A DNA stretch of 64,000 nucleotides from Devosia lacusdianchii (GTDB taxonomy: Bacteria; Pseudomonadota; Alphaproteobacteria; Rhizobiales; Devosiaceae), in assembly GCF_022429625.1 (NCBI RefSeq), contig NZ_CP092483.1, positions 2,666,001 through 2,730,000 on the forward strand, in the 5' to 3' direction. The notes beneath the pieces were generated by a model. That model saw only the letters and a program-made list of their open reading frames with translations. It had not been told where the DNA came from and searched no databases. This document shows positions 17,109 through 25,119 of the stretch, piece by piece (position 1 is the first letter of the stretch; the number at the start of each line of letters is the position of its first letter). Position numbers and translations under genes: made by a program.

Positions 17109-18487
17109 AGCGCCCGCGCTCGTCATCACTACGCTTCGGCCTCACCTGGCGGCTGATCGTCCTGCAAATCCTGTCGCTGACGTTGACGGCCACTGTGCTC
17201 TGCATCTTGCTGCTCCAGCTATCCATGGAAGGCCGAATGGTGGATTCCGGTGTAACCGAGATCATCGCCGGCGCGCTGGAGCGGCAGGCTGACGGCAGTC
17301 TCACGGTGGGCGAGAGCGAGTCACTCGACCGTTATCGCGCCGAGTCGCCAACGTTCTGGTTTGTTGCGGTCGATGAGGGCGAGCGAGTGTACATCGAAGG
17401 CGATGTTCCGGACGAATACCTGGCCCTGGCGCAGAACCTTGGAAACATCGATTTTGTCGACGTGCGCGGTGGCAATTTCGATGAGGACCTGTCGGCCGTC
17501 CTGCGGCCAGTGCAGAGCAAACTCGGCACAGTGCGGGTCATGGCGGGTGGCGGCGCCTATATCGGCGCGGTAATGGTGGGGCTATTGCTCGCCGGCCTGA
17601 TGAGCGCCCCGCTGCTGCTCATTTTGGGCCTGGTAACGGCAGTAGCTATCCCGCTGGCTGTGCGCAGGGCCATGAGGGGACTCGAAAAGGCCGAGGCAGA
17701 CGCACGGTCGATCAATTTCAGCAACCGCGGCACACAACTATCCTACGCGCGCGTCCCCAAGGAAGTTCATGGTCTGGTGACGGCGGTGAACCAGGCCCTG
17801 GTTCGACTGGACAACGGCTATAGCCTGCAGCAACGGTTTCTCGCCGATGCCGCGCACGAGCTCAAAACGCCTCTCGCCATCCTGCAGGCGCGCGTCGAAA
17901 ACCTGTCCGGCGGCCCCGACCAGGCCCGCCTGCTCGGCGATATTGCCCGTCTGGTCGGACTGGCCGACCAGCTGCTCGACTTGCAGCGGCTCGCCCGTGA
18001 CGACGTCAAACTACTGCCAGTGGACCTGGTGGCGACAGCCCGCCAGGTCGTTGCCGACATTGCCCCCCTCGCCATTGCCGGCGGCTATGACATTTCGCTC
18101 GAAGCGGCGCCAGAGCATGTTTGGGTCAAGGGCGACGCCGGCTCGCTGGAGCGGCTGCTGGTCAACTTGGTGCAGAACGCCATTACCCACGCGGGCAATG
18201 CGGGCGAAATCCAGGTCACAGTCGATGCGCGCGGCACGCTCGAAGTGCTGGATTCCGGGCCGGGCATCCCGGCCGAACATCGCGACAGGGTGTTTGAGCC
18301 CTTTTATCGCGTCCGGCCGCTCAGCCATGGATCGGGGCTTGGGCTCAATCTGGCGCGCAACATCGTGCACCGGCACGGTGGCGACATCCTGGTGTTCGAC
18401 AGTCCCGCGGGCGGCGCTGGGTTTCGGATCCGCCTGCCGCTGGCTGCCCGTGAAACCACTGGCACCACGTCAGTAATGTTGGCGTAA
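17105..18487 (+). CDS. Sensor histidine kinase (QseC/TctE type)
   Basis: A 460-residue membrane kinase. One helix lies at about residues 14-38, a periplasmic sensor domain of about 110 residues follows, and a second helix covers about 152-186. The dimerisation helix carries the phosphoacceptor H251 in DAAHELKTPLAIL. The ATPase domain has the N-box NLVQNAITHAG, the G1 box DSGPGIPAEHRDRVFEPFYR and the G2 box GSGLGLNLA. It is translated from an ATGA overlap with the response regulator, so the two form one operon and signalling pair. The periplasmic domain gives no clear ligand. An outer-membrane protein gene follows on the same strand. Confidence 0.95.
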   Translation: MKRPRSSSLRFGLTWRLIVLQILSLTLTATVLCILLLQLSMEGRMVDSGVTEIIAGALERQADGSLTVGESESLDRYRAESPTFWFVAVDEGERVYIEGDVPDEYLALAQNLGNIDFVDVRGGNFDEDLSAVLRPVQSKLGTVRVMAGGGAYIGAVMVGLLLAGLMSAPLLLILGLVTAVAIPLAVRRAMRGLEKAEADARSINFSNRGTQLSYARVPKEVHGLVTAVNQALVRLDNGYSLQQRFLADAAHELKTPLAILQARVENLSGGPDQARLLGDIARLVGLADQLLDLQRLARDDVKLLPVDLVATARQVVADIAPLAIAGGYDISLEAAPEHVWVKGDAGSLERLLVNLVQNAITHAGNAGEIQVTVDARGTLEVLDSGPGIPAEHRDRVFEPFYRVRPLSHGSGLGLNLARNIVHRHGGDILVFDSPAGGAGFRIRLPLAARETTGTTSVMLA

Positions 18488-18590
18488 CTCCCGTCAGCAG
18501 AATGCCCCTCGGTATCGCTGGTTATTGTTCCGGCGGTTGTCACGAGTGGCGGCCAAGCATTTGGGCCTGCTGCCATATGGAGTTTATGGA

Positions 18591-19208
18591 ATGACCCAAA
18601 AACGATCGTCGCACCTCGCGGCGTGGGCCGTGATTGCCACGGTGATTTCTGCCACTGGCGCAAATGCGCAGCAGTATGGCGGCTATCAGGCACCCTTCGA
18701 CTGGACCGGCTTCTATGCCGGAATTTACGGCGGGCTGACGCCTTCCAAATTCCCTAACGTGTTCCAGGACAACTCGCTTCAAGGGGGTGTCGTCGCCGGC
18801 TACACCATGCAGCTTGGGCCGGCAGTCGTCGGCGGCGAAATCGAGGGCAGCTACCTCGGCGGCAGGACTTACGACACCGGCGGCGGCGGCACGCTGTCCC
18901 AGCATTGGGCCGCGACGGCCAAGCTGAAGGCCGGTGTGGCGCTCGATGCTACCCTGATCTACGGCACGGCCGGCTATGGCTTCGCCCGCCTCGACCCCAA
19001 GGGCAACGTCATTTCCGACCCGAAATGGCAGGGCGGCTGGGTCTTCGGTGGCGGCATCGAGCAAGGGCTGGGCAGCAACCTCTCCGCCAAGCTGGAATAC
19101 ACCCAGATGCGCATGGACGACGTGAGCACGACCGTGGCCGGTGGCGCGCGGTTTTCGAACGACCTCGTGAACCACTCGATCAAGGCCGGCATCAACCTGC
19201 GCTTCTAG
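18591..19208 (+). CDS. Outer-membrane beta-barrel protein (Omp25/porin-like)
   Basis: A 205-residue secreted protein. The signal peptide runs to about residue 25 (ATVISATGANAQQ), followed by FDWTGFYAGIYGG, the usual opening strand of the small alphaproteobacterial eight-stranded barrels (Omp25/Omp31, OmpA-like beta domain). Alternating strands end with HSIKAGINLRF, a terminal phenylalanine that marks it for BAM insertion. The middle holds LIYGTAGYGFARLD and SAKLEYTQMRMDD, both common in the family. The ATG at 18591 has a GGAG site 8 bases upstream; an earlier in-frame start is rejected because it would bury the signal peptide. Confidence 0.88.
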   Translation: MTQKRSSHLAAWAVIATVISATGANAQQYGGYQAPFDWTGFYAGIYGGLTPSKFPNVFQDNSLQGGVVAGYTMQLGPAVVGGEIEGSYLGGRTYDTGGGGTLSQHWAATAKLKAGVALDATLIYGTAGYGFARLDPKGNVISDPKWQGGWVFGGGIEQGLGSNLSAKLEYTQMRMDDVSTTVAGGARFSNDLVNHSIKAGINLRF

Positions 19209-19252
19209 GCCATTCGATCGCCGCCCCACAACTCCACTGAAGGAGAAACCCC

Positions 19253-19663
19253 ATGACCAGGAAACCCCTGCTCGAGCTATGCATGGCTGCGTGTCTGGCC
19301 CTGACGGCAACCGCGCCCACCTTTGCCTTTGACGAAGATCGGTTCGACGTGGCCCAGGCCAGCGATCAACGTTGGCATCAGCCCTGCGAAACCATCCGTG
19401 ACAGGCGGGAACGGGCGCGCTGCTTCAACGGCGCACGCCCCAATGAGGACGCTGACTGGGGGACGGCAATCGGGGTAGGGATCATCGGACTCACGCTGGG
19501 CGCCATCATCGCCGGCGCGGCAAGTTCGGCCGAAAACGACAGGCCCCGCCCCATGACGGACTACGAGCGCTGGTTGGCCTACTGCGCCGGCAAGTATCGG
19601 AGCTTCGATCCGGCAAGCGGCACTTTTCTGAGCCATGACGGGCGTCGCTATCGCTGCCAATAG
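19253..19663 (+). CDS. BA14K-family secreted protein
   Basis: A 136-residue protein with a signal peptide (residues 1-24, ending TAPTFAF), then a Cys-containing segment with CETIRDRRERARC, a hydrophobic glycine-rich stretch at about residues 64-85 (GVGIIGLTLGAIIAGAA), and a C-terminal BA14K-like motif: WLAYCAGKYRSFDPASGTFL with RRYRC at the end. This family was first described as a Brucella immunoreactive lectin-like 14 kDa protein and is common in Hyphomicrobiales envelopes. An AAGGAG site precedes the ATG. Its molecular role is unknown. Confidence 0.85.
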   Translation: MTRKPLLELCMAACLALTATAPTFAFDEDRFDVAQASDQRWHQPCETIRDRRERARCFNGARPNEDADWGTAIGVGIIGLTLGAIIAGAASSAENDRPRPMTDYERWLAYCAGKYRSFDPASGTFLSHDGRRYRCQ

Positions 19664-19725
19664 ACGCGGGTAACAGGTTCTGCATCCCCGCCTCGGCCGC
19701 ATCTCGCGCCCGCCTGTCGATAGAC

Positions 19726-19753
19726 CCCGCGTGACGATCGTCACGCGGGTTTT
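19726..19753 (+). terminator. Intrinsic terminator, 24-bp perfect palindrome plus TTTT
   Basis: CCCGCGTGACGA and TCGTCACGCGGG form a gapless palindrome followed by TTTTGCTT on the plus strand. It ends the BA14K transcript and also contains the stop codon of the convergent hydrolase gene. Confidence 0.85.
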
Positions 19754-20643
19754 GCTTGACCGCCCAGATGCTCTGCAAAGAACGCCAGCATCGCCGCCCG
19801 CATGCGTGGCGTTTCGCTATGGCCGATGCCCGGTTCGCTGACGAGAACCAGCCGATCGGGCGCACCGGCATAGGCCGGCTCCAATTCTGCCCATGCACGG
19901 GCCACCGCCGCGCGCGGGGTCAATTTGTCGGCCTCGCCGATGCAAACCAGTTGCGGCCGCGGCGCCACCAGCGCTGCAATTGTGCCGCCATCGGCCTCGT
20001 TGAGCAGGCCCGGCACGGTCAGGTAGATGCCGTGTCCGTCGTGGGCGCCCAATTCGATCATGGTGCGAAAATCGGCGAAGCAGCAGAGGTGCGCGACGGC
20101 CGCTATACGCTCGTCCATCGCAGCCAACCAATAGCTGAGGGTACATCCCATCGAGATGCCGAAGGCACCAATGCGCGACGCATCGACGTCTGGCCGCCCG
20201 GTCAGATAGGTCAGCGCCGCCGCATGGTCCGACAGCATCTGTCCAAACAGCGATTTGCCATGCCAAAGCAGAGCCTTGGCAGCAGAACCTTCGCTGACGC
20301 TGGACCGTTCGCCGAATACCGGCATATCAATGCAGAGTGTGACATAGCCGTGCCGAGCGAAAACCGGCCCCAGCGGATCGACCAGATACTCCCGTCCCAC
20401 CAGCAGTTCGTTGGCCCCGATGTCATAGCGCCCACCATGCGAGTGGCCATAAAGGATGGCTGGAAGTGGACCTGGCGGACCCGATGGCCTCGTAAGAATA
20501 CCGCGAACCTCGATCTCGCCGAGCCGCAGGCGCAAATGCTCGATGACATAGTCTCGGGCGACTTCTTCCCAGCTTGATATCAAGGCGATCGGCGGCTCCG
20601 ACAAGCCTATGATTTCGCGGAGTCTGGAAGGGGAAACAGGCAT
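19741..20643 (-). CDS. Alpha/beta hydrolase (dienelactone hydrolase/acyl-peptidase-like)
   Basis: A 300-residue alpha/beta hydrolase. The oxyanion segment is AILYGHSHGGRYD, and the nucleophile elbow is GISMG in RIGAFGISMGCTLSY. A later acidic residue in CIGEADKLTPRAA and the final histidine in EPGIGHSETPRM complete the likely Ser-Asp-His triad. Proteins of this layout act as carboxyl esterases on cytoplasmic substrates. The start at 20643 (MPVSPSRLREIIGL) is preferred because earlier in-frame starts reach into the divergent promoter region; no strong ribosome-binding site is visible, so an ATG at 20697 remains possible. It diverges from the Old Yellow Enzyme gene. Confidence 0.8.
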   Translation of the reverse strand: MPVSPSRLREIIGLSEPPIALISSWEEVARDYVIEHLRLRLGEIEVRGILTRPSGPPGPLPAILYGHSHGGRYDIGANELLVGREYLVDPLGPVFARHGYVTLCIDMPVFGERSSVSEGSAAKALLWHGKSLFGQMLSDHAAALTYLTGRPDVDASRIGAFGISMGCTLSYWLAAMDERIAAVAHLCCFADFRTMIELGAHDGHGIYLTVPGLLNEADGGTIAALVAPRPQLVCIGEADKLTPRAAVARAWAELEPAYAGAPDRLVLVSEPGIGHSETPRMRAAMLAFFAEHLGGQAKPA

Positions 20644-20794
20644 GTTTGGGGTACCAATTGCAACGCTGGTCAACCAGAGGAAGTCATCACACTTCATGCG
20701 CTGGGCGCAACAGAGTGTCTTTCCATCGGCACTTGCCGATAAATGCCGTGGTGTGCATCTTTGCCCCTGCACCGATGCCAACCCAGAGTTTGCC

Positions 20795-21925
20795 ATGTCC
20801 GCACTTTTTTCCACCGCGCAGTTGCGCGGCCTCACCCTGCGCAACCGCGCTGTTGTTGCGCCCATGTGCCAATACTCGGCCGAGGACGGCTTCGCCAATG
20901 ACTGGCACCTGGTGCATCTCGGGCGGTTCGCCATGGGCGGCTTCGGCCTCATCATAGTTGAGGCCACGGGCGTTACCGCCGAGGGGCGCATTTCCTATCG
21001 CGATATGGGCCTGTGGAAGGACGAGCAGATTGCGCCGCTGGCACGCATCGTCGATTTCCTGCACAGCCAGGGCGCTGCTGCCGGCATCCAGCTGGCCCAT
21101 GCCGGCCGCAAGGCGTCGACGCCAATCCCGTGGCGTGGCGGCTTCACTGAGACCGAGGCAGAAAAGCGCGCGCTCGGCTTCGCGAGCTGGACCCCGGTAG
21201 CGCCGACGGCCGAGATCCACGCCGAGAACAGGAATTTCACGCCGCCCCACGCCCTCGATCTGGCGGGCATCCGCAACATCGTCGATAGCTTCGTCGCCGC
21301 CGCCCGACGTGCCGAACAGGCGGGGTTCGACACGGTCGAGATCCACGCGGCTCACGGCTATCTGCTCAACCAGTTCCTCTCCCCTCTCGCCAACAAGCGC
21401 ACGGATGAGTATGGCGGCAGCCGTGAAAACCGCATGCGACTGGTGCTGAAAGTAACTGAAGCCGTGCGCGCGGTATGGCCCTCTGACAAGCCCTTGCTGG
21501 CCCGTCTGTCGGTCAGCGACAATCGTCCGGACGGCTGCCAGGTGGAGGACAGCGTTGTGCTCGCGCGCGAACTCAAGGCGCGAGGCGTCGACGCCATCGA
21601 CTGCTCAAGCGGCGGCTTCGACGGTGGCAGCATCGCGCCAGTCGCCGCTTATCAGGTGCCGTTCGCTCACGCCGTCCGCGAAGGCGCCGACATCCCGACC
21701 ATAGCGGTGGGCCTATTGGGCGATGTGGCCGGGGCCGAAGCCATCGTCGCCGCTGGCCAGGCCGATTTCGTCGCCCTCGCCCGCGGCGCGCTTGACGATC
21801 CAAACTGGGCGGTTCACGCCCGCCACGGACTGGGTGCCACCGACTACGATCTTTGGCCCGAACAAGCCCAACGCGTCCGCGAACGCGACCGCGCTCTGGG
21901 CCTCAGATCGTTCCAGCCGACCTAA
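20795..21925 (+). CDS. NADH:flavin oxidoreductase, YqjM-type Old Yellow Enzyme
   Basis: A 376-residue FMN enzyme of the thermophilic-like OYE class. It starts LFSTAQLRGLTLRNRAVVAP with MCQYSAEDG, carrying the active-site cysteine typical of YqjM (C in PMCQYSA). The substrate-binding HAGRKAS, the FMN segments VEIHAAHGYLLNQFLSP and NKRTDEYGGS (the family signature), and the C-terminal GLLGDVAGAEAIVAAGQADF, LARGALDDPNW follow. It reduces activated C=C bonds with NADPH. The ATG at 20795 starts at the conserved N-terminus; a longer frame upstream is not supported. Confidence 0.93.
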   Translation: MSALFSTAQLRGLTLRNRAVVAPMCQYSAEDGFANDWHLVHLGRFAMGGFGLIIVEATGVTAEGRISYRDMGLWKDEQIAPLARIVDFLHSQGAAAGIQLAHAGRKASTPIPWRGGFTETEAEKRALGFASWTPVAPTAEIHAENRNFTPPHALDLAGIRNIVDSFVAAARRAEQAGFDTVEIHAAHGYLLNQFLSPLANKRTDEYGGSRENRMRLVLKVTEAVRAVWPSDKPLLARLSVSDNRPDGCQVEDSVVLARELKARGVDAIDCSSGGFDGGSIAPVAAYQVPFAHAVREGADIPTIAVGLLGDVAGAEAIVAAGQADFVALARGALDDPNWAVHARHGLGATDYDLWPEQAQRVRERDRALGLRSFQPT

Positions 21926-21976
21926 CCAGTTCTTAAGCGAGATTTGTTACGCATCGATCCATCAGGAGTGCACCCG

Positions 21977-23086
21977 ATGGATCGTATTCGCCCGCTTGCT
22001 GCCCGCTACTTGGAGGCACTTTGGATTGAGCTGCGCAGTGACGCAGCGATTTACGCCGTGGCAGCGATCTATATCGTCATTGGTTACGTGTTCATGGCCG
22101 GCAAGGGGTACCTCGCCTTCGGCATGCTCAATGTTTATTATGGCGCTTGGAGCATGCACTTTGGTGTGCTGGGGCCTGTTTTCGTCACCATTATCGGGCT
22201 GCTGCACATTGTCATCCGGCTCGACGCGCGCCGCCGCCTGGCCTATCGCGCCATGTTCGCGCCCCGGCGCGTTGCTCGCTTTGTGGCCGGCACCATCCTA
22301 CTGCTGACGGCGGTTCTGCTGTTCACCACGATGTTTTCAGCGATCAAGACCAGCTTCCCAATTGATCACGGTTTCCGGTTCGACGTAGCACAAGCCGACA
22401 TTGACAAAGCAATCCACTTCGGTGTCGATCCCTGGCGCTTGCTCTATGCGGTCGCTGAGCACCCGCTGGTGCTCCGCATCGTCGAGATGAACTACAATGT
22501 CATCTGGTTCATCATTTGCTACTTCACGCTCTATTGGGTCTGCACCTCGCCACGCACCAATGGCATGCGCGTCCGCTACGTGTTGACCTGGCTGCTAAGC
22601 TGGGCCCTCATCGGCACGGTCATGGCGGGCACCTGGCTGTCAGCCGGCCCAGCCTATTACGGCCTTGTCACTGGCGACACAGCCCGTTTCGCCGACCAAC
22701 TTGCCTTCCTGTCAACCACTGCGGGCGAACGCAACTCCGCTCAGGCGTTCCAGTCCTATCTGTGGTACCTGTACTCCAGTGGCAATGTAGGCATAGGCTC
22801 GGGCATTTCGGCCTTTCCCTCGGTTCACGTTGCCGTCACCACTATCAACGCGCTCTTCATCGGCGAAATCTCGCGCCGCTTTTCAGTGCTTATGTGGGCC
22901 TATGTCGTCTTCATCATCATGAGCTCGGTCTATCTCGGCTGGCACTACGCGATCGATGGCTATGTCTCAGTCGTGACTGTGACAGCCATCTATTGGGCCC
23001 TGCGCAAGCTGATACCCACGTTGGCCCGGTTGCGCTGGAAGGCGCGCGCTGAAAGACCCACCGAGGTCTTTGCTCGGAATTCCTGA
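21977..23086 (+). CDS. PAP2-superfamily membrane phosphatase/phosphotransferase
   Basis: A 369-residue inner-membrane protein with about eight helices. The PAP2 catalytic residues are in the C-terminal half: SGISAFPSVHVAVTT (the histidine of the second motif, inside an S-x-P-S-x-H pattern) and YLGWHYAIDGYVSV (the H-x3-D motif). The first arginine-lysine motif is not typical. This is the layout of the inositolphosphotransferase/Aur1-like PAP2 group, which act on lipid phosphates or transfer head groups on the outer face of the membrane. The ATG at 21977 has an AGGAG site 8 bases upstream. It follows the OYE gene after 51 bases; a shared function is not evident. Confidence 0.82.
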   Translation: MDRIRPLAARYLEALWIELRSDAAIYAVAAIYIVIGYVFMAGKGYLAFGMLNVYYGAWSMHFGVLGPVFVTIIGLLHIVIRLDARRRLAYRAMFAPRRVARFVAGTILLLTAVLLFTTMFSAIKTSFPIDHGFRFDVAQADIDKAIHFGVDPWRLLYAVAEHPLVLRIVEMNYNVIWFIICYFTLYWVCTSPRTNGMRVRYVLTWLLSWALIGTVMAGTWLSAGPAYYGLVTGDTARFADQLAFLSTTAGERNSAQAFQSYLWYLYSSGNVGIGSGISAFPSVHVAVTTINALFIGEISRRFSVLMWAYVVFIIMSSVYLGWHYAIDGYVSVVTVTAIYWALRKLIPTLARLRWKARAERPTEVFARNS

Positions 23087-23188
23087 AAAGCGCCAAGGCG
23101 GCAACGCAATGTTGCCGTTTTGCCCGACCACTCTTGTCATGCGTCGGAGCCGTCACCAGATCAGCGGCGAGACCAGGGAGAACGCTCG

Positions 23189-23617
23189 ATGGATACCAAG
23201 GCCGCAGTCATAGCCCTCTTGAGCGTTTGGGGTGTCGGCACCTGCGCCGTCATCCCCGCCATGGCCCAGGAAACCGAGGACGCCACCGATGACGATGGCG
23301 ATCGCAGCAATCCGTTGCTCAACAAGGTCTGGGTGCGCGCCGACACCGACGAATCCCTGCCCGGCCCCATGCAGATCTTTCTCGCGGATGGCACGCTGGT
23401 GACAGATAGCTGCTGGGAAACCTATCGCCTCAGCAAATGGCAGCAGGTCTCCGACAGCGCTATCAGCTGGGATGAGGACGGCATGACCATCGATGCCGAC
23501 ATCGCCAGCGTCAGCGACACCGAACTTGTGCTGAACCTCAAGCTCGGCAGTGAAGTCCAGGAACAACGCTTCGTCACGGCCACTGTCCCCTATGTCTGCC
23601 CGGACATGCCGCGCTGA
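23189..23617 (+). CDS. Secreted protein of unknown function (142 aa)
   Basis: A 142-residue protein with a signal peptide cut near residue 26 (VIPAMAQET). The mature part begins with an acidic stretch (EDATDDDGDRSN), then NKVWVRADTDESLPGPMQIF and GTLVTDSCWETYRLSKWQQV, a beta-rich segment with two cysteines (DSCWE and VPYVCPD) that could form a disulfide. The layout recalls small periplasmic META or lipocalin-like domains, but I would not assign it. A GGGAG site precedes the ATG at 23189. Confidence 0.65.
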   Translation: MDTKAAVIALLSVWGVGTCAVIPAMAQETEDATDDDGDRSNPLLNKVWVRADTDESLPGPMQIFLADGTLVTDSCWETYRLSKWQQVSDSAISWDEDGMTIDADIASVSDTELVLNLKLGSEVQEQRFVTATVPYVCPDMPR

Positions 23618-23675
23618 CCTTGCGTACCGAGAAACCGAGCGACCTGCCCGAGCCATTCCCGCCCGAAAGCTGCCC

Positions 23676-23873
23676 ATGACCCAGGACACCTACACCTTGA
23701 TCGGCCTGGGTCTCGCCGGGCTGCTGGCCGTGTGGCTGGTATTCTCGCTGGTCAAGAAAATGCTCGGCATCGTCTTGCTGATCGCCCTCGCGGCAGGCGC
23801 CTACGTGCTGTGGACCAATCCCGACCTGCAGCAGCAGGTGATCGCAGGCGTCTCCCGCCTCTGGTCGCGATAG
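23676..23873 (+). CDS. Small two-helix membrane protein (65 aa)
   Basis: A 65-residue protein that is nearly all hydrophobic: one helix at about residues 7-25 (LIGLGLAGLLAVWLVFSL), a KK turn, then a second at about 29-46 (LGIVLLIALAAGAYVLW), and a short amphipathic tail DLQQQVIAGVSRLWSR. The longer upstream frame overlaps the preceding gene and reads as arginine-rich, so the ATG at 23676 is used. The ribosome-binding site is weak. Function unknown. Confidence 0.55.
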   Translation: MTQDTYTLIGLGLAGLLAVWLVFSLVKKMLGIVLLIALAAGAYVLWTNPDLQQQVIAGVSRLWSR

Positions 23874-23887
23874 ATCGCGGCGGCGCG

Positions 23888-25117
23888 CTAGACGCTCGGC
23901 GGCCGCTTCAGCTCCAGCGTCTTGAGCGGTGCCAGCAGCGATCCCGAAACTATCGCCGCCAGGAATTGCGGCGCGGGTGGAATGCGAGCAATGAACGACA
24001 CGAAGACATCGCGGATCAGCGGCAGCACCCGACTGTCGGACTGGTAGAACGGCGTGAACATGGCGCTGAGGACCTGGTAGAGCCGCACATGCCAGCGTCG
24101 CAGGGCGGCATAGCGCGCCAGCGCCTTCCCCATGTCTTCCGGATGATCGCGCAGTCCGAGATAAAGCGCCCGGGCATCGAGCAAAGCCATGTTCGCCCCC
24201 TGCCCCAATTGCGGACTGGCCGAATGCGCACTGTCGCCCACGAAGGCCAGCGCATCGCCGGTGGGGTTCGGCATCGTATGGTGCGCATAGCGCGCCAGGG
24301 TCATATCGGGAAAATCAGCGATGGCGTCGAGGTGAGGCGCAACCTCGGGCCAGTGCGCCAGCACGGTCTGCTTCCAGGCATCGAGACCCGCCTGCTTGAG
24401 GGCCTCGTATTCGGCGGGCTTGAGGCTCCAGAAGAACGCAGCGCGCGCGGCGCTATCGGGCGAAGAGCGGCCCACCGGCAAGACGCCGATCATCACGCCG
24501 GCCCGGCGATAGCGCTGGGTCAGCGCCGTATCCTCGAAGCCCTCGGCACGCCAGGGCAGCGTCGTCCAGATAGCGCCGAACGACAGGGCCCGCGACGTTC
24601 CCGGCTTGGCCGAATAGGTCTTTAGCGGCGAGTTCGCCCCGAGGCAATCAACCACGAGATCGAATGCCTCCGACAGGCGATCGCCCGCAAAGATAAGGGC
24701 CCGCTTGCCATTGGCCGCGTCACGCAGGCCACGCACCTCTTGCTCGGTGACAACGCGAATGCCGGCGGCCAGCACGGCATTATGCAGCACACCGAACAAG
24801 GCTGCGCGGTGAATGCCCAGACCGCGCCCAGCACGCGGCAAGCTATCGTAACGCACGTCGAGCACAACCCTGCCGGTCCGCGCATCCGCACCATGCAAGC
24901 GGTCGAGCGGCGCGCCCAGTTCCCGGATCGCATCAAGCAGGCCAAGGTCGTGCAGCACGGCCTGCCCCGTCGGTTGCAGCACCAGGCCCGAACCGATGGG
25001 CCGCGCCGCGTCAAAGCGCTCGAAAATGGTCGGCCGATGGCCAAGCCGCAGCATATAGAGCGCGGTCGCCAGCCCAGCCGGCCCGGCACCGCAAATGGCA
25101 ACATCGAGAACTGCCAA
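23888..25117 (-). CDS. FAD-dependent monooxygenase (UbiH/salicylate hydroxylase type)
   Basis: A 409-residue flavoprotein. It has the N-terminal dinucleotide motif AICGAGPAGLATALYMLRLG (about residues 6-25), a DG-like middle region (FDLVVDCLGANSPLKTYS) and the second FAD motif FVGDSAHSASPQLGQGANMA, which define the class A aromatic hydroxylase group. It uses NAD(P)H and oxygen to hydroxylate an aromatic or polyketide ring; substrate unknown. The start is read as TTG at 25117, two bases after the kup stop, because no ATG fits and the motif lies at once downstream. The two are likely co-translated, although their functions differ. Confidence 0.82.
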   Translation of the reverse strand: MAVLDVAICGAGPAGLATALYMLRLGHRPTIFERFDAARPIGSGLVLQPTGQAVLHDLGLLDAIRELGAPLDRLHGADARTGRVVLDVRYDSLPRAGRGLGIHRAALFGVLHNAVLAAGIRVVTEQEVRGLRDAANGKRALIFAGDRLSEAFDLVVDCLGANSPLKTYSAKPGTSRALSFGAIWTTLPWRAEGFEDTALTQRYRRAGVMIGVLPVGRSSPDSAARAAFFWSLKPAEYEALKQAGLDAWKQTVLAHWPEVAPHLDAIADFPDMTLARYAHHTMPNPTGDALAFVGDSAHSASPQLGQGANMALLDARALYLGLRDHPEDMGKALARYAALRRWHVRLYQVLSAMFTPFYQSDSRVLPLIRDVFVSFIARIPPAPQFLAAIVSGSLLAPLKTLELKRPPSV

Positions 25118-25119
25118 GG

